Source: Azotimanducus sp965199815 (lineage in GTDB: Bacteria; Pseudomonadota; Gammaproteobacteria; Pseudomonadales; Azotimanducaceae). From it: 64,000 bases of DNA. Position 1 is the stretch's first letter, and each line of letters starts with the position of its first letter. The position numbers and the translations under genes are program-made. The notes below the pieces were generated by a model. It was not told the origin of the DNA and searched no databases. It worked only from the letters and a program-made list of their open reading frames with translations. The stretch covers positions 248,001-312,000 of the forward strand of contig CBDATE010000024.1 in NCBI GenBank assembly GCA_965199815.1, read 5' to 3'. This document shows, piece after piece, positions 54,424 to 62,905 of this stretch.

Positions 54424-54917
54424 CAAGGTGGTGACCCAAGAACGAAACGCGCCCGTTCGTTACGCAGCATTTCGAACGGAGTTACAGATTTGACGCCCAA
54501 ACCAATACAGGCATTGGGAATCTTGACATTCTTCGTCGTTGGTGACGGCCTCTCATGAGTTACCACATCATGCCCGCCGGCCAGTGCGTGTGCGACGAGA
54601 TAGCTGTCCGCGCCTTCAAGGAATCTTGTTATAGCGGTGGCCTCATATGCCTGCTTGACTACCCAATTACTCGCTTGTCCCAGAGCTGCGATGACCGTCG
54701 GATCAGGTCTGATGAAGAAACCACCTCTACGGCTCGCCACCCAATTCGCAAGCATGTCGTCACCAGCCCGGATTTCATCGGCGACTTTCTCGATGCTGAA
54801 TACCCGCCCAGCTTTGTTCGCGGCGGCGAGCCAATCCCGGAACGCCGGGCAGAAATCGAACCCATAATGGCGATTTTTCGCCTCGATGAATATGTTCGCG
54901 TCGAGAAGATATGCCAT
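54423..54917 (-). CDS. DUF4411 PIN-like toxin
   Basis: 164 residues. The PIN-fold acidic residues are seen at YLLDANIFIEA (first Asp), IEKVADEI (Glu), and LEGADSYLVAHALAGGHDVVTHE (late Asp cluster), the pattern of the DUF4411 family. Such proteins are predicted RNases that pair with a Xre-ImmA partner. Its ATG overlaps the stop of that partner by four bases, and its stop overlaps the next, truncated gene. Confidence 0.88.
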   Translation of the reverse strand: MAYLLDANIFIEAKNRHYGFDFCPAFRDWLAAANKAGRVFSIEKVADEIRAGDDMLANWVASRRGGFFIRPDPTVIAALGQASNWVVKQAYEATAITRFLEGADSYLVAHALAGGHDVVTHERPSPTTKNVKIPNACIGLGVKSVTPFEMLRNERARFVLGSPP

Positions 54918-56071
54918 CAGTGTGGCAGCAGGTGATTTGCCAGTTTCCGGAAAGTTGTAATCCTGGAAAAGCCGAGGAGGCGAAGGGCATCTCGATAGGT
55001 CGTATGCCCTTCCAACGTGTTGACCACGATGGCATGAGCAAATCGATTGCCAACTCGAGCAGTTTGGGTCGGGTAGAAATTACCGCCACGGCTTTTCGGG
55101 ATCCTGTGCAGCCGCTCCAGTTCAGCGCGATAGGCTTTTCGGAAGCGGTCGCGCGTCAGCTTTCGGGCATCATGGAGACGGCAGAGGATTACCAAAGTGC
55201 TGACCTTGAAATGGTACGCCAAGCGATCAAGCGTGTCCGGCAGCTCCTCCCCCTCCCGACATTCCTCGCGCAAGACGGCCAGTGGAACCAATATCTCGGC
55301 AGCAACACGGTTGCACCACGCCTCGACTCTGTGGGTGGGCACGGCATCCGGAGCAGAGTTGGAAAGTACGCTCTGTCCAAGCCACAGATGCGCCAACTCG
55401 TGCGCGAGGGTGAACATCTGTGCAGCCTTCGTATCGGCACCGTTGATGAAAATCAAGGGGGCCAACTCGTCTGCAAGGGCAAACCCCCTGAATTCTGCAG
55501 GGTTGAGCTTGCGTCTTGTGTTGTTGTGCACAATCCCGGACACCATCACCAACACACCGAGCGTATCCGCTGCCCTGATGAAATGGCGTAGAGATTCGCT
55601 CCAGGTCGGTAGTTTGCGGCGCTCATCAAGCTCGAATCCGATCATCCCTCGAATAGTTGCTGCAATAGTTTCGACATCGGATTCAAGCGTTGCGGAGTCA
55701 ACAAAAGCGAGCGGCTTCACGCCTTCCATGCGAGCAAACTCCCGATACCAATCCTGACGCTGCTGGCAGAGGTACAGGGTATCCAGCAGATCCGGGCTCG
55801 GACACCGTAATGGCGCGTTCCCGACGGTACGGAAGTCGGGAATGGGAACAGGTTCATCAAGAGGCTCGGACAGAAAGAAAAACCCAACCGGAGCGTGAAC
55901 TGTCCGAGCAAGCTTCTCGAGCTGCTTCAATGTCGGCTGTGCATCGCCGGACTCCCATTCAAGGTATTTGGGGAACCGTCGGACCAGCGCATTGGCATCT
56001 ACTCCAGCCCGCTCGCGTGTCCAGCGAAAATTATCGGGGTTGATATCAACTCGCACTACCGGCGACTCCAT
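54917..56071 (-). CDS. Xre-ImmA/IrrE metallopeptidase antitoxin-type regulator
   Basis: 384 residues from the ATG at 56071; the frame is open a little further. An N-terminal helix-turn-helix (FRWTRERAGVDANALVRRFPKYLEWESGDAQPTLKQLEKLAR in part: RERAGVD, YLEWESGDAQPTL) is followed by the ImmA/IrrE peptidase with the zinc motif TLAHELAHLWLG at about residue 223 and the downstream EAWCNRVAAEILVP. COG2856 proteins of this build pair with DUF4411 toxins, as here, and may act as a protease switch or antitoxin. The gene heads a three-gene operon. Its upstream side faces hairpin array C. Confidence 0.9.
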   Translation of the reverse strand: MESPVVRVDINPDNFRWTRERAGVDANALVRRFPKYLEWESGDAQPTLKQLEKLARTVHAPVGFFFLSEPLDEPVPIPDFRTVGNAPLRCPSPDLLDTLYLCQQRQDWYREFARMEGVKPLAFVDSATLESDVETIAATIRGMIGFELDERRKLPTWSESLRHFIRAADTLGVLVMVSGIVHNNTRRKLNPAEFRGFALADELAPLIFINGADTKAAQMFTLAHELAHLWLGQSVLSNSAPDAVPTHRVEAWCNRVAAEILVPLAVLREECREGEELPDTLDRLAYHFKVSTLVILCRLHDARKLTRDRFRKAYRAELERLHRIPKSRGGNFYPTQTARVGNRFAHAIVVNTLEGHTTYRDALRLLGFSRITTFRKLANHLLPH

Positions 56072-56191
56072 GTTCGGTATAGACGGGAGGTGCATCACCC
56101 ATCGCTCCGCACAGTGTAGCGTCTGTGGGGGCGAGGACTACAAGCAAGACAGGTGTCGCGCGCCCACCCCGCCGGGCCTTCCAGGTTTGTA

Positions 56192-56410
56192 GGGAAACTC
56201 TGAATAACAGAGTTTCCCGTGCGGCACACGGATGTGCCGCCAGATTCAGTGCCGTAAGGCATTGAATCTGCGAGCAAATCAGAACCACATTTTTGCAGGA
56301 CAGCAAAAATGCACGGCGCAGCCGCCCGAAGGATCGGGCACATGGATGTGCCCGCTGACATTTCTGATTTGCGAATCTGATCAAGTCCACGGATGGACTT
56401 GATCAGAACA
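56192..56410 (+). repeat. Multi-hairpin array, copy C (expanded)
   Basis: H0 56192-56218 (loop AATAA), H1 56221-56240 (gcggcaca, loop CGGA), H2 56241-56270 (loop GTAA), H3 stem 56274-56284 with 56362-56372, and H4 56377-56406 (loop CGGA). Inside H3 the 4-6 base loop of the other copies is replaced by 77 bases holding further hairpins: catttttgc at 56288-56311 (loop AGGACA), gcccga at 56324-56339 (loop AGGA) and cgggcaca at 56335-56354 (loop TGGA). The last two share bases, so they exclude each other. The array lies between the divergent Xre gene and tRNA-Ser. Confidence 0.95.
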
Positions 56411-56548
56411 TATGTAGAAGAGCAGTTCGACTCAATAGGCGGGGTGCTCGGGCTGCGACGACCTCAATAGCGTCATTGTATCGCGACAAAAGGGATGTGC
56501 CAGTTCAGTACAATTGTTCCTCGTGCGCTTTACCAAATCGTCAGCGTC

Positions 56549-56638
56549 GGAGAGGTGGCAGAGCGGTTGAATGCACCGGTCTTGAAAACCGGCAAGGTGT
56601 CAAAGCCTTCGAGGGTTCGAATCCCTCCCTCTCCGCCA
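56549..56638 (+). tRNA. tRNA-Ser (anticodon TGA)
   Basis: A 90-base class II tRNA. GGAGAGG pairs with CCTCTCC, then discriminator G and encoded CCA. The anticodon stem CCGGT/ACCGG carries loop CTTGAAA, giving TGA. A long variable arm (AAGGTGTCAAAGCCTTC) and T-arm GAGGGTTCGAATCCCTC follow. A TACAAT at 56506-56511 could be the -10 element. Confidence 0.97.
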
Positions 56639-56675
56639 GGGCGCATACAGATGCATGAGCAGATAAGCTATCAGG

Positions 56676-57032
56676 ATGAACTTCGCCTTGGTCATACAGG
56701 GTCATCCGCAGGCCGATGCCTCGCTCGCCAACGCCCTCGGCTTTGCCCGCGCGACAATCGCTCTCGGACATCGCATCTACCGCGTGTTTCTCTACCATGA
56801 CGGTGTGCGCATTGCCCGCCCGGACTATCCGGATACCACCCGGCTGATAGCAGCCTGGCAGCAACTCGCCAGGGAACACGAGTTTGAACTCGTCGCCTGT
56901 ATCAGTGCAGCCGAGCGTCGCGATGTCCCTCGGGCAGGAGAACCCCTTCGTGACGGATTCGTCATCGCCGGGCTTGGTCAATTCACCGATTGCCTGCTCA
57001 AGGCCGATCGCACCATCACCTTCCGCCCCTGA
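56676..57032 (+). CDS. tusD: Sulfur relay protein TusD (DsrE-like)
   Basis: 118-residue subunit of the TusBCD complex, which passes sulfur from TusA to TusE for 2-thiouridine in tRNA wobble positions. The reactive Cys is in FELVACISAAERRDV, matching the position of E. coli TusD Cys78. The C terminus FVIAGLGQFTDCLLKADRTITF is typical. The tRNA-Ser gene lies 37 bases upstream, and tusC follows after 38 bases. The homologous DsrEFH complex of sulfur oxidisers cannot be excluded, but no other dsr genes are present. Confidence 0.9.
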   Translation: MNFALVIQGHPQADASLANALGFARATIALGHRIYRVFLYHDGVRIARPDYPDTTRLIAAWQQLAREHEFELVACISAAERRDVPRAGEPLRDGFVIAGLGQFTDCLLKADRTITFRP

Positions 57033-57070
57033 CCGTCTGATGCTGACCGTCTGATACCGACCTACTACTC

Positions 57071-57412
57071 ATGCCCAACCTCCTGCTTGTGATTCGCTCG
57101 GGCCCGGAACATGAAGTCACTGTTCGGGAAGCTCTGGATGCGGCCCTGGTGTGCGCCGCCTTCGGCATGGAGATGAGCATCCTCTTCGCTGAAGACGGTG
57201 TGCGCTACATCACCAACACGCCCAACAACCCACCCACCAACCCCCCGCTTTTCACGCACTGTCATGCAGACGATTTCGTGCGCATCATGGTGCAGGCAGA
57301 CGCGCCTGCCACCGGCATTGGGCACCTGCCGGACGGTCTGGTTCCCGAATGGCTGTCAGCCCGGGAGGCGTTGCAATCGATCCGCTCTCATCGGGAGGTC
57401 ATGGTGGCGTGA
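57071..57412 (+). CDS. tusC: Sulfur relay protein TusC (DsrF-like)
   Basis: 113 residues, the second subunit of the TusBCD/DsrEFH heterohexamer. It has RSGPEHEVTVREALDAALVCAAFGMEMSILFAEDGV (key parts EALDAALVCAAFG and LFAEDGV) typical of TusC. The reactive Cys of TusD is not present in the same place. It overlaps tusB by four bases. Confidence 0.88.
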   Translation: MPNLLLVIRSGPEHEVTVREALDAALVCAAFGMEMSILFAEDGVRYITNTPNNPPTNPPLFTHCHADDFVRIMVQADAPATGIGHLPDGLVPEWLSAREALQSIRSHREVMVA

Positions 57413-57669
57413 AACGACTGCATCTGGTGACTTCTCGCAAACCCCTGCCAGGAGCGGTGGCCGAGGGCGACCGGTTGATATTCATGCAGCCGGACTCAGC
57501 CGTTCGGTTGCTCGGCGAGGTGCTGCGCGACAACCCGCACATCTCTGATACGGCGCTTCGCATCATGCAAGGCACTGACTCGATACCGCACCTGCCGGGG
57601 GTCGCTCGTATCAACTACGAGGAACTGGTCAGGATGGTCGTCGCATATGACGGCGTGATTTCCTGGTAA
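57409..57669 (+). CDS. tusB: Sulfur relay protein TusB (DsrH-like)
   Basis: 86 residues from GTG 57409, in a GTGGCGTGA overlap with tusC. The family pattern is LHLVTSRKP at the start, GDRLIFMQPDSAV, and the C-terminal RINYEELVRMVVAYDGVISW, where W at the end is characteristic of TusB/DsrH. It completes the trio and converges on serS. Confidence 0.88.
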   Translation: MKRLHLVTSRKPLPGAVAEGDRLIFMQPDSAVRLLGEVLRDNPHISDTALRIMQGTDSIPHLPGVARINYEELVRMVVAYDGVISW

Positions 57670-57697
57670 GGAACCACTCGGAGGCGCTTCGGAGGCG

Positions 57698-58990
57698 CTA
57701 CTTGTCCCTGACGATGCGCTCTGCGCCGTTCATGTAGGGCCTCAGGACCTCGGGGATGACGATGTTGCCTGCTTCGTCCTGACAGTTCTCCATCACGGCA
57801 ATGAGGCAGCGGCCAATGGCGACCCCGGAGCCGTTGAGAGTGTGCGGAAAGACCGTCTTGCCCTTCCCTTTCGCACCCTCCGGCGCACGCACCCTGCATC
57901 CCATACGGCGCGCCTGGAAATCCAGGCAATTGCTGCACGAGGAAATTTCCCGGTAACGCGCCTGAGACGGCAACCACACTTCAAGATCGAAGGTACGGGC
58001 TGCCGAGAAGCCCAGGTCGCCGCAACAAAGCTCCACCTTCCGATAAGGCAACTCCAGGCGTTCGAGCACACTCCCGGCGTGCCTCATCAGATCCTCGAGA
58101 GCCTCTGCGGACCGCTCTGCTGACACGATCTGCACCAACTCAACCTTCTCGAACTGATGCATGCGGATCATGCCGCGGGTGTCCTTGCCATAGCTGCCCG
58201 CCTCGCGCCTGAAGCACAGCGAATGCGCGACAAACCTGAGCGGCAAGGCGGCGCGCTCGATAATCTCGTTACGAAACAGGCTGGTCAGGGGCACCTCACT
58301 GGTCGGGATGAGAAACAGGTCCTCGTCGCCCAGCACCTGAAATTGATCCTGTTCGAACTTTGGCAGTTGCCCCGTGCCGACAAGCGTGTCTCGCCTCACC
58401 ATGACGGGTACATTGATTTCCTCGTAGCCGTGCTCACCCGTGTGCACATCGAGCATGAACTCGGTGAGTGCGCGATTCAGCCGCGCGAGCGGCCCTCTGA
58501 GCAGTACGAAACGGCTGCCGGACAGATTCGCAGCACGATCGAAGTCCATGCCCAGAGCCATGCCCAACTCCACATGGTCGCGAGGTGCGAAGTTGAACGC
58601 CCGTGGCTGTCCAACCCTGGCGACTTCCACATTGTCGTCCTCACTCGGACCGTCCGGCACACAGTCCTCCGGCAGATTGGGCAGCTCGAGCATGAACCCG
58701 CGGTATTCGCGCTCCAGTGCATCTTCCTCCGCCTTGGCTGCCGCCAGATCCGTACGCATCTGCTCGGCATCAGCAATCACGGATTGCGTGTCCTGCCCGG
58801 CCTGCTTCATGCGCCCAATCATCTTCGCGGTCTCGTTGCGCGTGTGTCGCAGGCTCTCGGTACGTTCGGTCAGAGACTTGCGCCGCGATTCCATTGCGCG
58901 AAACCGGGCAAGATCGAACTCGGTACCGCGTCGGGCCAGCTTGTCGCGCACGGATTCTGCGTCCTGTCTGACGAGTCTTGGGTCAAGCAC
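57698..58990 (-). CDS. serS: Seryl-tRNA synthetase
   Basis: 430 residues, class II synthetase charging tRNA-Ser and tRNA-Sec. The N-terminal coiled-coil arm (residues ~25-105) has the Lys/Glu heptad pattern. Motif 2 is FRREAGSYGKDTRGMIRMHQFEKVELV, and motif 3 is GSGVAIGRCLIAVMENCQ. It is followed by lolA and ftsK upstream on the same strand, the usual gammaproteobacterial order. Confidence 0.97.
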   Translation of the reverse strand: MLDPRLVRQDAESVRDKLARRGTEFDLARFRAMESRRKSLTERTESLRHTRNETAKMIGRMKQAGQDTQSVIADAEQMRTDLAAAKAEEDALEREYRGFMLELPNLPEDCVPDGPSEDDNVEVARVGQPRAFNFAPRDHVELGMALGMDFDRAANLSGSRFVLLRGPLARLNRALTEFMLDVHTGEHGYEEINVPVMVRRDTLVGTGQLPKFEQDQFQVLGDEDLFLIPTSEVPLTSLFRNEIIERAALPLRFVAHSLCFRREAGSYGKDTRGMIRMHQFEKVELVQIVSAERSAEALEDLMRHAGSVLERLELPYRKVELCCGDLGFSAARTFDLEVWLPSQARYREISSCSNCLDFQARRMGCRVRAPEGAKGKGKTVFPHTLNGSGVAIGRCLIAVMENCQDEAGNIVIPEVLRPYMNGAERIVRDK

Positions 58991-59053
58991 GGCAAGGTTG
59001 GGGTGAATGGTGGCAGGCAGTGTACCCGCATGAACAGGCAGGATGCGATGCGT

Positions 59054-59728
59054 TCACCGTGAAACCCGCTCCACGCCTGGCGGCAGCTCCACCTCGAAAC
59101 GTTCATCGGCAATGAATTCATTGAAGCTCCGATCACTGAACACGACATAGGCAGTGTTGCCAATGGCATCTTCGAGTGTGAGGCCGACCAGCCCCAGCTC
59201 GTCAAAATCGAGTTCAACGCTGAGGAATTCGGCCTCTTCGCCAAGTGGCATCAGGGTGTAGCGCACACCCTCGCCTTCCGGCAAGCGCACTGCACTGATG
59301 TCGAAGCGCTCGGCAAGCTGCTCGCCACCACTCAGGATGATGCCACCGGGTGTCGAGTGCAGCGCTTCATCAAGGGTTCGCTCAGTCACCTGCGCGATGT
59401 CCGGCTCGTACACATGGATAGCGGTTTCGTCGGTGAAGACGACCAGGGGAAACGGCTCGAAAGTCTGCCAGAAAAACCTGTGCGGTCGCCGGACATGCAA
59501 AACGCCCGAGGAGACCTCCAGAATCTGTCCGGTATCGGCCTCCAGCCGCTGCTCGAAACTGGCAGAAAAGGAGTTCATGGCATCAAGTCGTGCGGACAAG
59601 GACAGGTTGACATTCGCATGACCCGCGACGCACACACCCAGCAGACCAGGCACAAGCAGCAGACAGACGATGTGCATCAACACCCGCCCTGCCCGCGCTC
59701 TTCCCGACAAACATTCAATACGCTGCAT
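59054..59728 (-). CDS. lolA: Periplasmic lipoprotein carrier LolA
   Basis: Carries lipoproteins across the periplasm from LolCDE to LolB. From ATG 59728 it is 224 residues, with a signal peptide ending near CVAGHA/NVNL; a start at 59752 is also open. The mature part has ARLDAMNSFSASFEQRLEADTGQ, HRFFWQTFEPFPLVVFTDET and DFDELGLVGLTLEDAIGN, in the LolA pattern. It follows ftsK by a few bases. Confidence 0.9.
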   Translation of the reverse strand: MQRIECLSGRARAGRVLMHIVCLLLVPGLLGVCVAGHANVNLSLSARLDAMNSFSASFEQRLEADTGQILEVSSGVLHVRRPHRFFWQTFEPFPLVVFTDETAIHVYEPDIAQVTERTLDEALHSTPGGIILSGGEQLAERFDISAVRLPEGEGVRYTLMPLGEEAEFLSVELDFDELGLVGLTLEDAIGNTAYVVFSDRSFNEFIADERFEVELPPGVERVSR

Positions 59729-59732
59729 AACA

Positions 59733-62024
59733 TTAACTGCTGCGGGGAGCATCGAGTACCTCGCGCGTATTGTCGTGGTTTGGTGGACTCACCACACCGG
59801 CCTTTTCCATGGCCTCCATGATGTTCGCGGCGCGGTTGTAGCCGATCCGAAACTGACGCTGCACCAGCGAAATCGATGCTCGTCTGGTGTCACGAACCAG
59901 CTCGACCGCGGCCGCGTAATGCTCATCCTGCTGCTCGCCATCAGTCGTTACTGGTGCCGAACCCTCATCAGGCGATGCCGGGGGTTCGGTCACCTCGTTC
60001 ACGTAATCGGGTGCGCCACGTCGCCGCCAGTCTTCCACCACGCGCGCCACCTCTTCGTCAGTCACGAAGGCACCATGCAGACGTTCGGCATTCTGACCTC
60101 GGTAACGAAACAGCATGTCTCCGCGGCCCAGAAGCTGTTCCGCGCCAATCTGGTCAAGCACCACCATGGAATCCACCTTCTGTGACACCTGAAAGCTGAT
60201 GCGCGTGGCGATATTGGCCTTGATGAGGCCGGTGATCACATCTTTCGAGGGGCGCTGCGTGGCCAGCACCAGATGAATACCGGCTGCGCGCGCCTTGGCG
60301 GACAGCCGTGCGATCGGCTCCTCGACCTGCTTGCGGACGCTTGCCATCATGTCGGCGAATTCGTCAATGACCAGCAGGATGCTGGGCAGCGGTGTATTCG
60401 TGTGTTCGCTGTCCAGGCGCTGCAATTCTTCGGCGGCAAGCTGCTGTACGCGCTCGTTGTAGCCAGACAGCGAGCGCGCCCCGAGCTCGTTCATCAGCTT
60501 GTAGCGCCGGTCCATCTCTTCAGTGCACCAACGCAGCGCCTGCACCGTGTCCGGCATCTCGGTGATGACCGGTGTCAGCAGGTGCGGTATGTCCTGATAC
60601 ACCGACAACTCCACCATCTTCGGGTCAATCAGGATAATGCGCACCTGCGAGGGGCTGGCCCGGAAGAGGATGCTGAGCAACAGGGCGTTGATAGCCACCG
60701 ACTTGCCGGCTCCGGTGGTGCCCGCCATGAGCAGATGCGGCATATCGGCAATATCTGCGACCCTGGTATCTCCCTTGGTGTCCTTGCCGAGCGCAATCAG
60801 CAATGGCGATTTGTGCTTCTTGAACTCGCGCGAGGAGAGCAGCGTACGCAGTCGTATCACTTCCCGTTGCGGGTTCGGCAATTCAACTCCAACAAAGGTC
60901 TTGCCTTCAATGACGTCGACTACGCGCACACTTTGCACCGCCATGGCGCGTGCCAGATCACGCTGCAGGTTGCGCAGGGAAGCGCTTTTGGTGCCTGGGG
61001 CCAGTTCCACTTCATAGCGGGTGATTACCGGCCCCTGAACGATGTTTCTTACCCCGGCTTCAATCCCGAACTCCTGAAGTTTGTTTTCGAGGAGTGCGGA
61101 CATGGCGCGCAGTGACTCATCGTCATACTCTTTCCCGAGCGGGGATTCGACCTGATCGAGTTTGTCGAGCGCCGGCATTTCGTCGAGCCGCTGCGGTTCG
61201 ATCAAGGTCCCCTGTACCGGCACGTTCCTGCTCGGTCCGGTCTTGCTGATCGCAGGCTCCGAAGGTCGCTCGTGCACTGCGGCTGGCGGAGGCGTGGTGG
61301 GCGAGCTATCCTCTCCGGGAATCACGGGCGCACGGCGCACCTGCACCTCTTCGGGTGCCCGCTTCACTGTTTTTGCTATATGTATGGCTTCTCCCAGCAG
61401 CCACTTGATGGCGAGGCGCCAGATTCGTACGCACTGCGCAACGGTACTGCTTGCACAGGCTTGCAATATCCTGCCAATGACACCACAGAGATGTCGCCAG
61501 GAAAAATTGCCCACCCACTGCAAGCAGATCCCCGCTATCGCAAGGAGCGCGAGCGCTGCCCCGAAAACACCGACGACTGCGGTCACGGCTGATGCGAGTC
61601 CGCCTCCAATAATTCCGCCAGCCCCTTCCCTGAAGAGATCATCCGGCAATCGCGACAGATCTGCCAGGCTGCTTGCAGCGATCAGCAGCACACTCCAGGC
61701 GAGCGTGATGCGCCCACTATCCGCCCAAGCGAGTGCCTGCAGTTCGCCTCGCATGAGCTGTACACCGAGCAGCGCGATGACCAGTGGGAACAGCCAGGCG
61801 GCACAGCCGAAGAGAGAGGTCAGGGCATCGCCGACGAACGCGCCCAGAGGCCCCATGAGGTTGTGCACTGTTTCCTGTGTGAAGGCATCCTTCCACACAG
61901 GGTCGCCAATTGACCAGGTGCCGAGCGCCGAGGCGAGAAAGATGGCCAGCGCCCACAGGCCGATAGCCGAGGCTTCAGAGGCGCGGAAACGGGGGATAGC
62001 TGCCTTGACTTTCAAAATGCACAC
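59733..62024 (-). CDS. ftsK: DNA translocase FtsK
   Basis: 763-residue membrane-anchored motor that segregates chromosome ends at division. Four N-terminal transmembrane helices (for example LWALAIFLASALG and AWLFPLVIALLGVQL) are followed by a short linker (~100 residues with EEVQVRRAPVI). The motor has the P-loop GTTGAGKS (usually GATGSGKS), Walker B LLVIDEFADMM, and IHLVLATQRPSKDVITGLIKANI. The winged-helix gamma domain at the C terminus reads ISLVQRQFRIGYNRAANIMEAMEKAGVV, which reads polarity (KOPS) sequences. The linker is much shorter than in E. coli. Confidence 0.96.
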   Translation of the reverse strand: MCILKVKAAIPRFRASEASAIGLWALAIFLASALGTWSIGDPVWKDAFTQETVHNLMGPLGAFVGDALTSLFGCAAWLFPLVIALLGVQLMRGELQALAWADSGRITLAWSVLLIAASSLADLSRLPDDLFREGAGGIIGGGLASAVTAVVGVFGAALALLAIAGICLQWVGNFSWRHLCGVIGRILQACASSTVAQCVRIWRLAIKWLLGEAIHIAKTVKRAPEEVQVRRAPVIPGEDSSPTTPPPAAVHERPSEPAISKTGPSRNVPVQGTLIEPQRLDEMPALDKLDQVESPLGKEYDDESLRAMSALLENKLQEFGIEAGVRNIVQGPVITRYEVELAPGTKSASLRNLQRDLARAMAVQSVRVVDVIEGKTFVGVELPNPQREVIRLRTLLSSREFKKHKSPLLIALGKDTKGDTRVADIADMPHLLMAGTTGAGKSVAINALLLSILFRASPSQVRIILIDPKMVELSVYQDIPHLLTPVITEMPDTVQALRWCTEEMDRRYKLMNELGARSLSGYNERVQQLAAEELQRLDSEHTNTPLPSILLVIDEFADMMASVRKQVEEPIARLSAKARAAGIHLVLATQRPSKDVITGLIKANIATRISFQVSQKVDSMVVLDQIGAEQLLGRGDMLFRYRGQNAERLHGAFVTDEEVARVVEDWRRRGAPDYVNEVTEPPASPDEGSAPVTTDGEQQDEHYAAAVELVRDTRRASISLVQRQFRIGYNRAANIMEAMEKAGVVSPPNHDNTREVLDAPRSS

Positions 62025-62200
62025 ACCTCACAGGATGCGTCTTGTTCGAGAGAGTTCTGCATACGGGTATTATCGGCAATTTTTCGCAGGTCTTGTGAAC
62101 ATCTCTCCGGAGAGCTCTTGCAAATATAATGTACTCCAGTAAGCAATGTCCCTCTTGATACAGGTTGAGAAGCTCCTGTACACCGTTCAGGAATTGAGAA

Positions 62201-62902
62201 GTGTCTGAAATTCGTGCCCCACACTGGATTCGCCGGAATCAACCGTTTCCGGCGGCTTGCAACTGGCCACAGCAGGATCTGGTGGCAGTCGGTGGAATCC
62301 TGTCCGTGTCAAGACTCATACATGCCTATGCCGCCGGGCTCTTTCCAATGTTCAGTGACGATCAGCAGCCGGTGCTCTGGTGGTCTCCCAATCCGCGTTC
62401 GGTACTCTTCCCGCAGGCCATGAAACATTCCCGCTCGTTACGTCAGCGACTGCGCAGGGGCGAGTTTCGCGTGACGCTGAATCAGGCATTCGAGCAGGTC
62501 ATTGCAGAATGTGCCAGGCCGCGAGCCGACTCGCAGGGCACCTGGATTACCCGCAACATGATGCGGGCGTATATCGAGCTGCACCGCCAGGGCGTGGCGC
62601 ATTCTGTCGAGACATGGCGTGAAGAACAGCTGGTTGGTGGCCTCTACGGCGTTGCGATATCCGGCGTATTTTCCGGTGAATCCCTGTTCACACGCACGAG
62701 TGATGCTTCCAAGTGCGCCCTCGCCTACCTGTGTGAACACCTGAACGAACTCGGTTGTCAGGCGATCGATTGCCAGTATCCGACCCACTTCCTGTCCTCC
62801 CTTGGAGCCACAGACATGTCCAGAGCAGAGTATCTGCAGCTGCTGCGTCATGCTCGGGGCGAGGCTTCAGGTGCCATTTCGCGCGCGCCTGGCGAGGATT
62901 GA
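62201..62902 (+). CDS. aat: Leucyl/phenylalanyl-tRNA-protein transferase
   Basis: Adds Leu or Phe to proteins with N-terminal Lys or Arg, marking them for ClpAP in the N-end rule. 233 residues from GTG 62201. It has LVAVGGILSVSRLIHAYAAGLFPMF, LWWSPNPRSVLFP, TWITRNMMRAYIELHRQGVAHSVE (parts) and SGVFSGESLFTRTSDASKCALAYL, where the typical GESMFS is GESLFT. It starts a rightward block divergent from ftsK. Confidence 0.94.
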   Translation: MSEIRAPHWIRRNQPFPAACNWPQQDLVAVGGILSVSRLIHAYAAGLFPMFSDDQQPVLWWSPNPRSVLFPQAMKHSRSLRQRLRRGEFRVTLNQAFEQVIAECARPRADSQGTWITRNMMRAYIELHRQGVAHSVETWREEQLVGGLYGVAISGVFSGESLFTRTSDASKCALAYLCEHLNELGCQAIDCQYPTHFLSSLGATDMSRAEYLQLLRHARGEASGAISRAPGED

Positions 62903-62905
62903 CCC

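Noticed and set aside
53669..54493. A 274-codon open frame on the plus strand over pyrF
   Set aside because: It is antisense to a complete orotidine-phosphate decarboxylase and has no motif.
56676..57669. The tusDCB trio as a dsr sulfur-oxidation locus
   Set aside because: The genes are homologous to dsrEFH, but no dsrAB, dsrC or other sulfur-oxidation gene is present; linkage to tRNA-Ser and serS favours the tRNA thiolation role.
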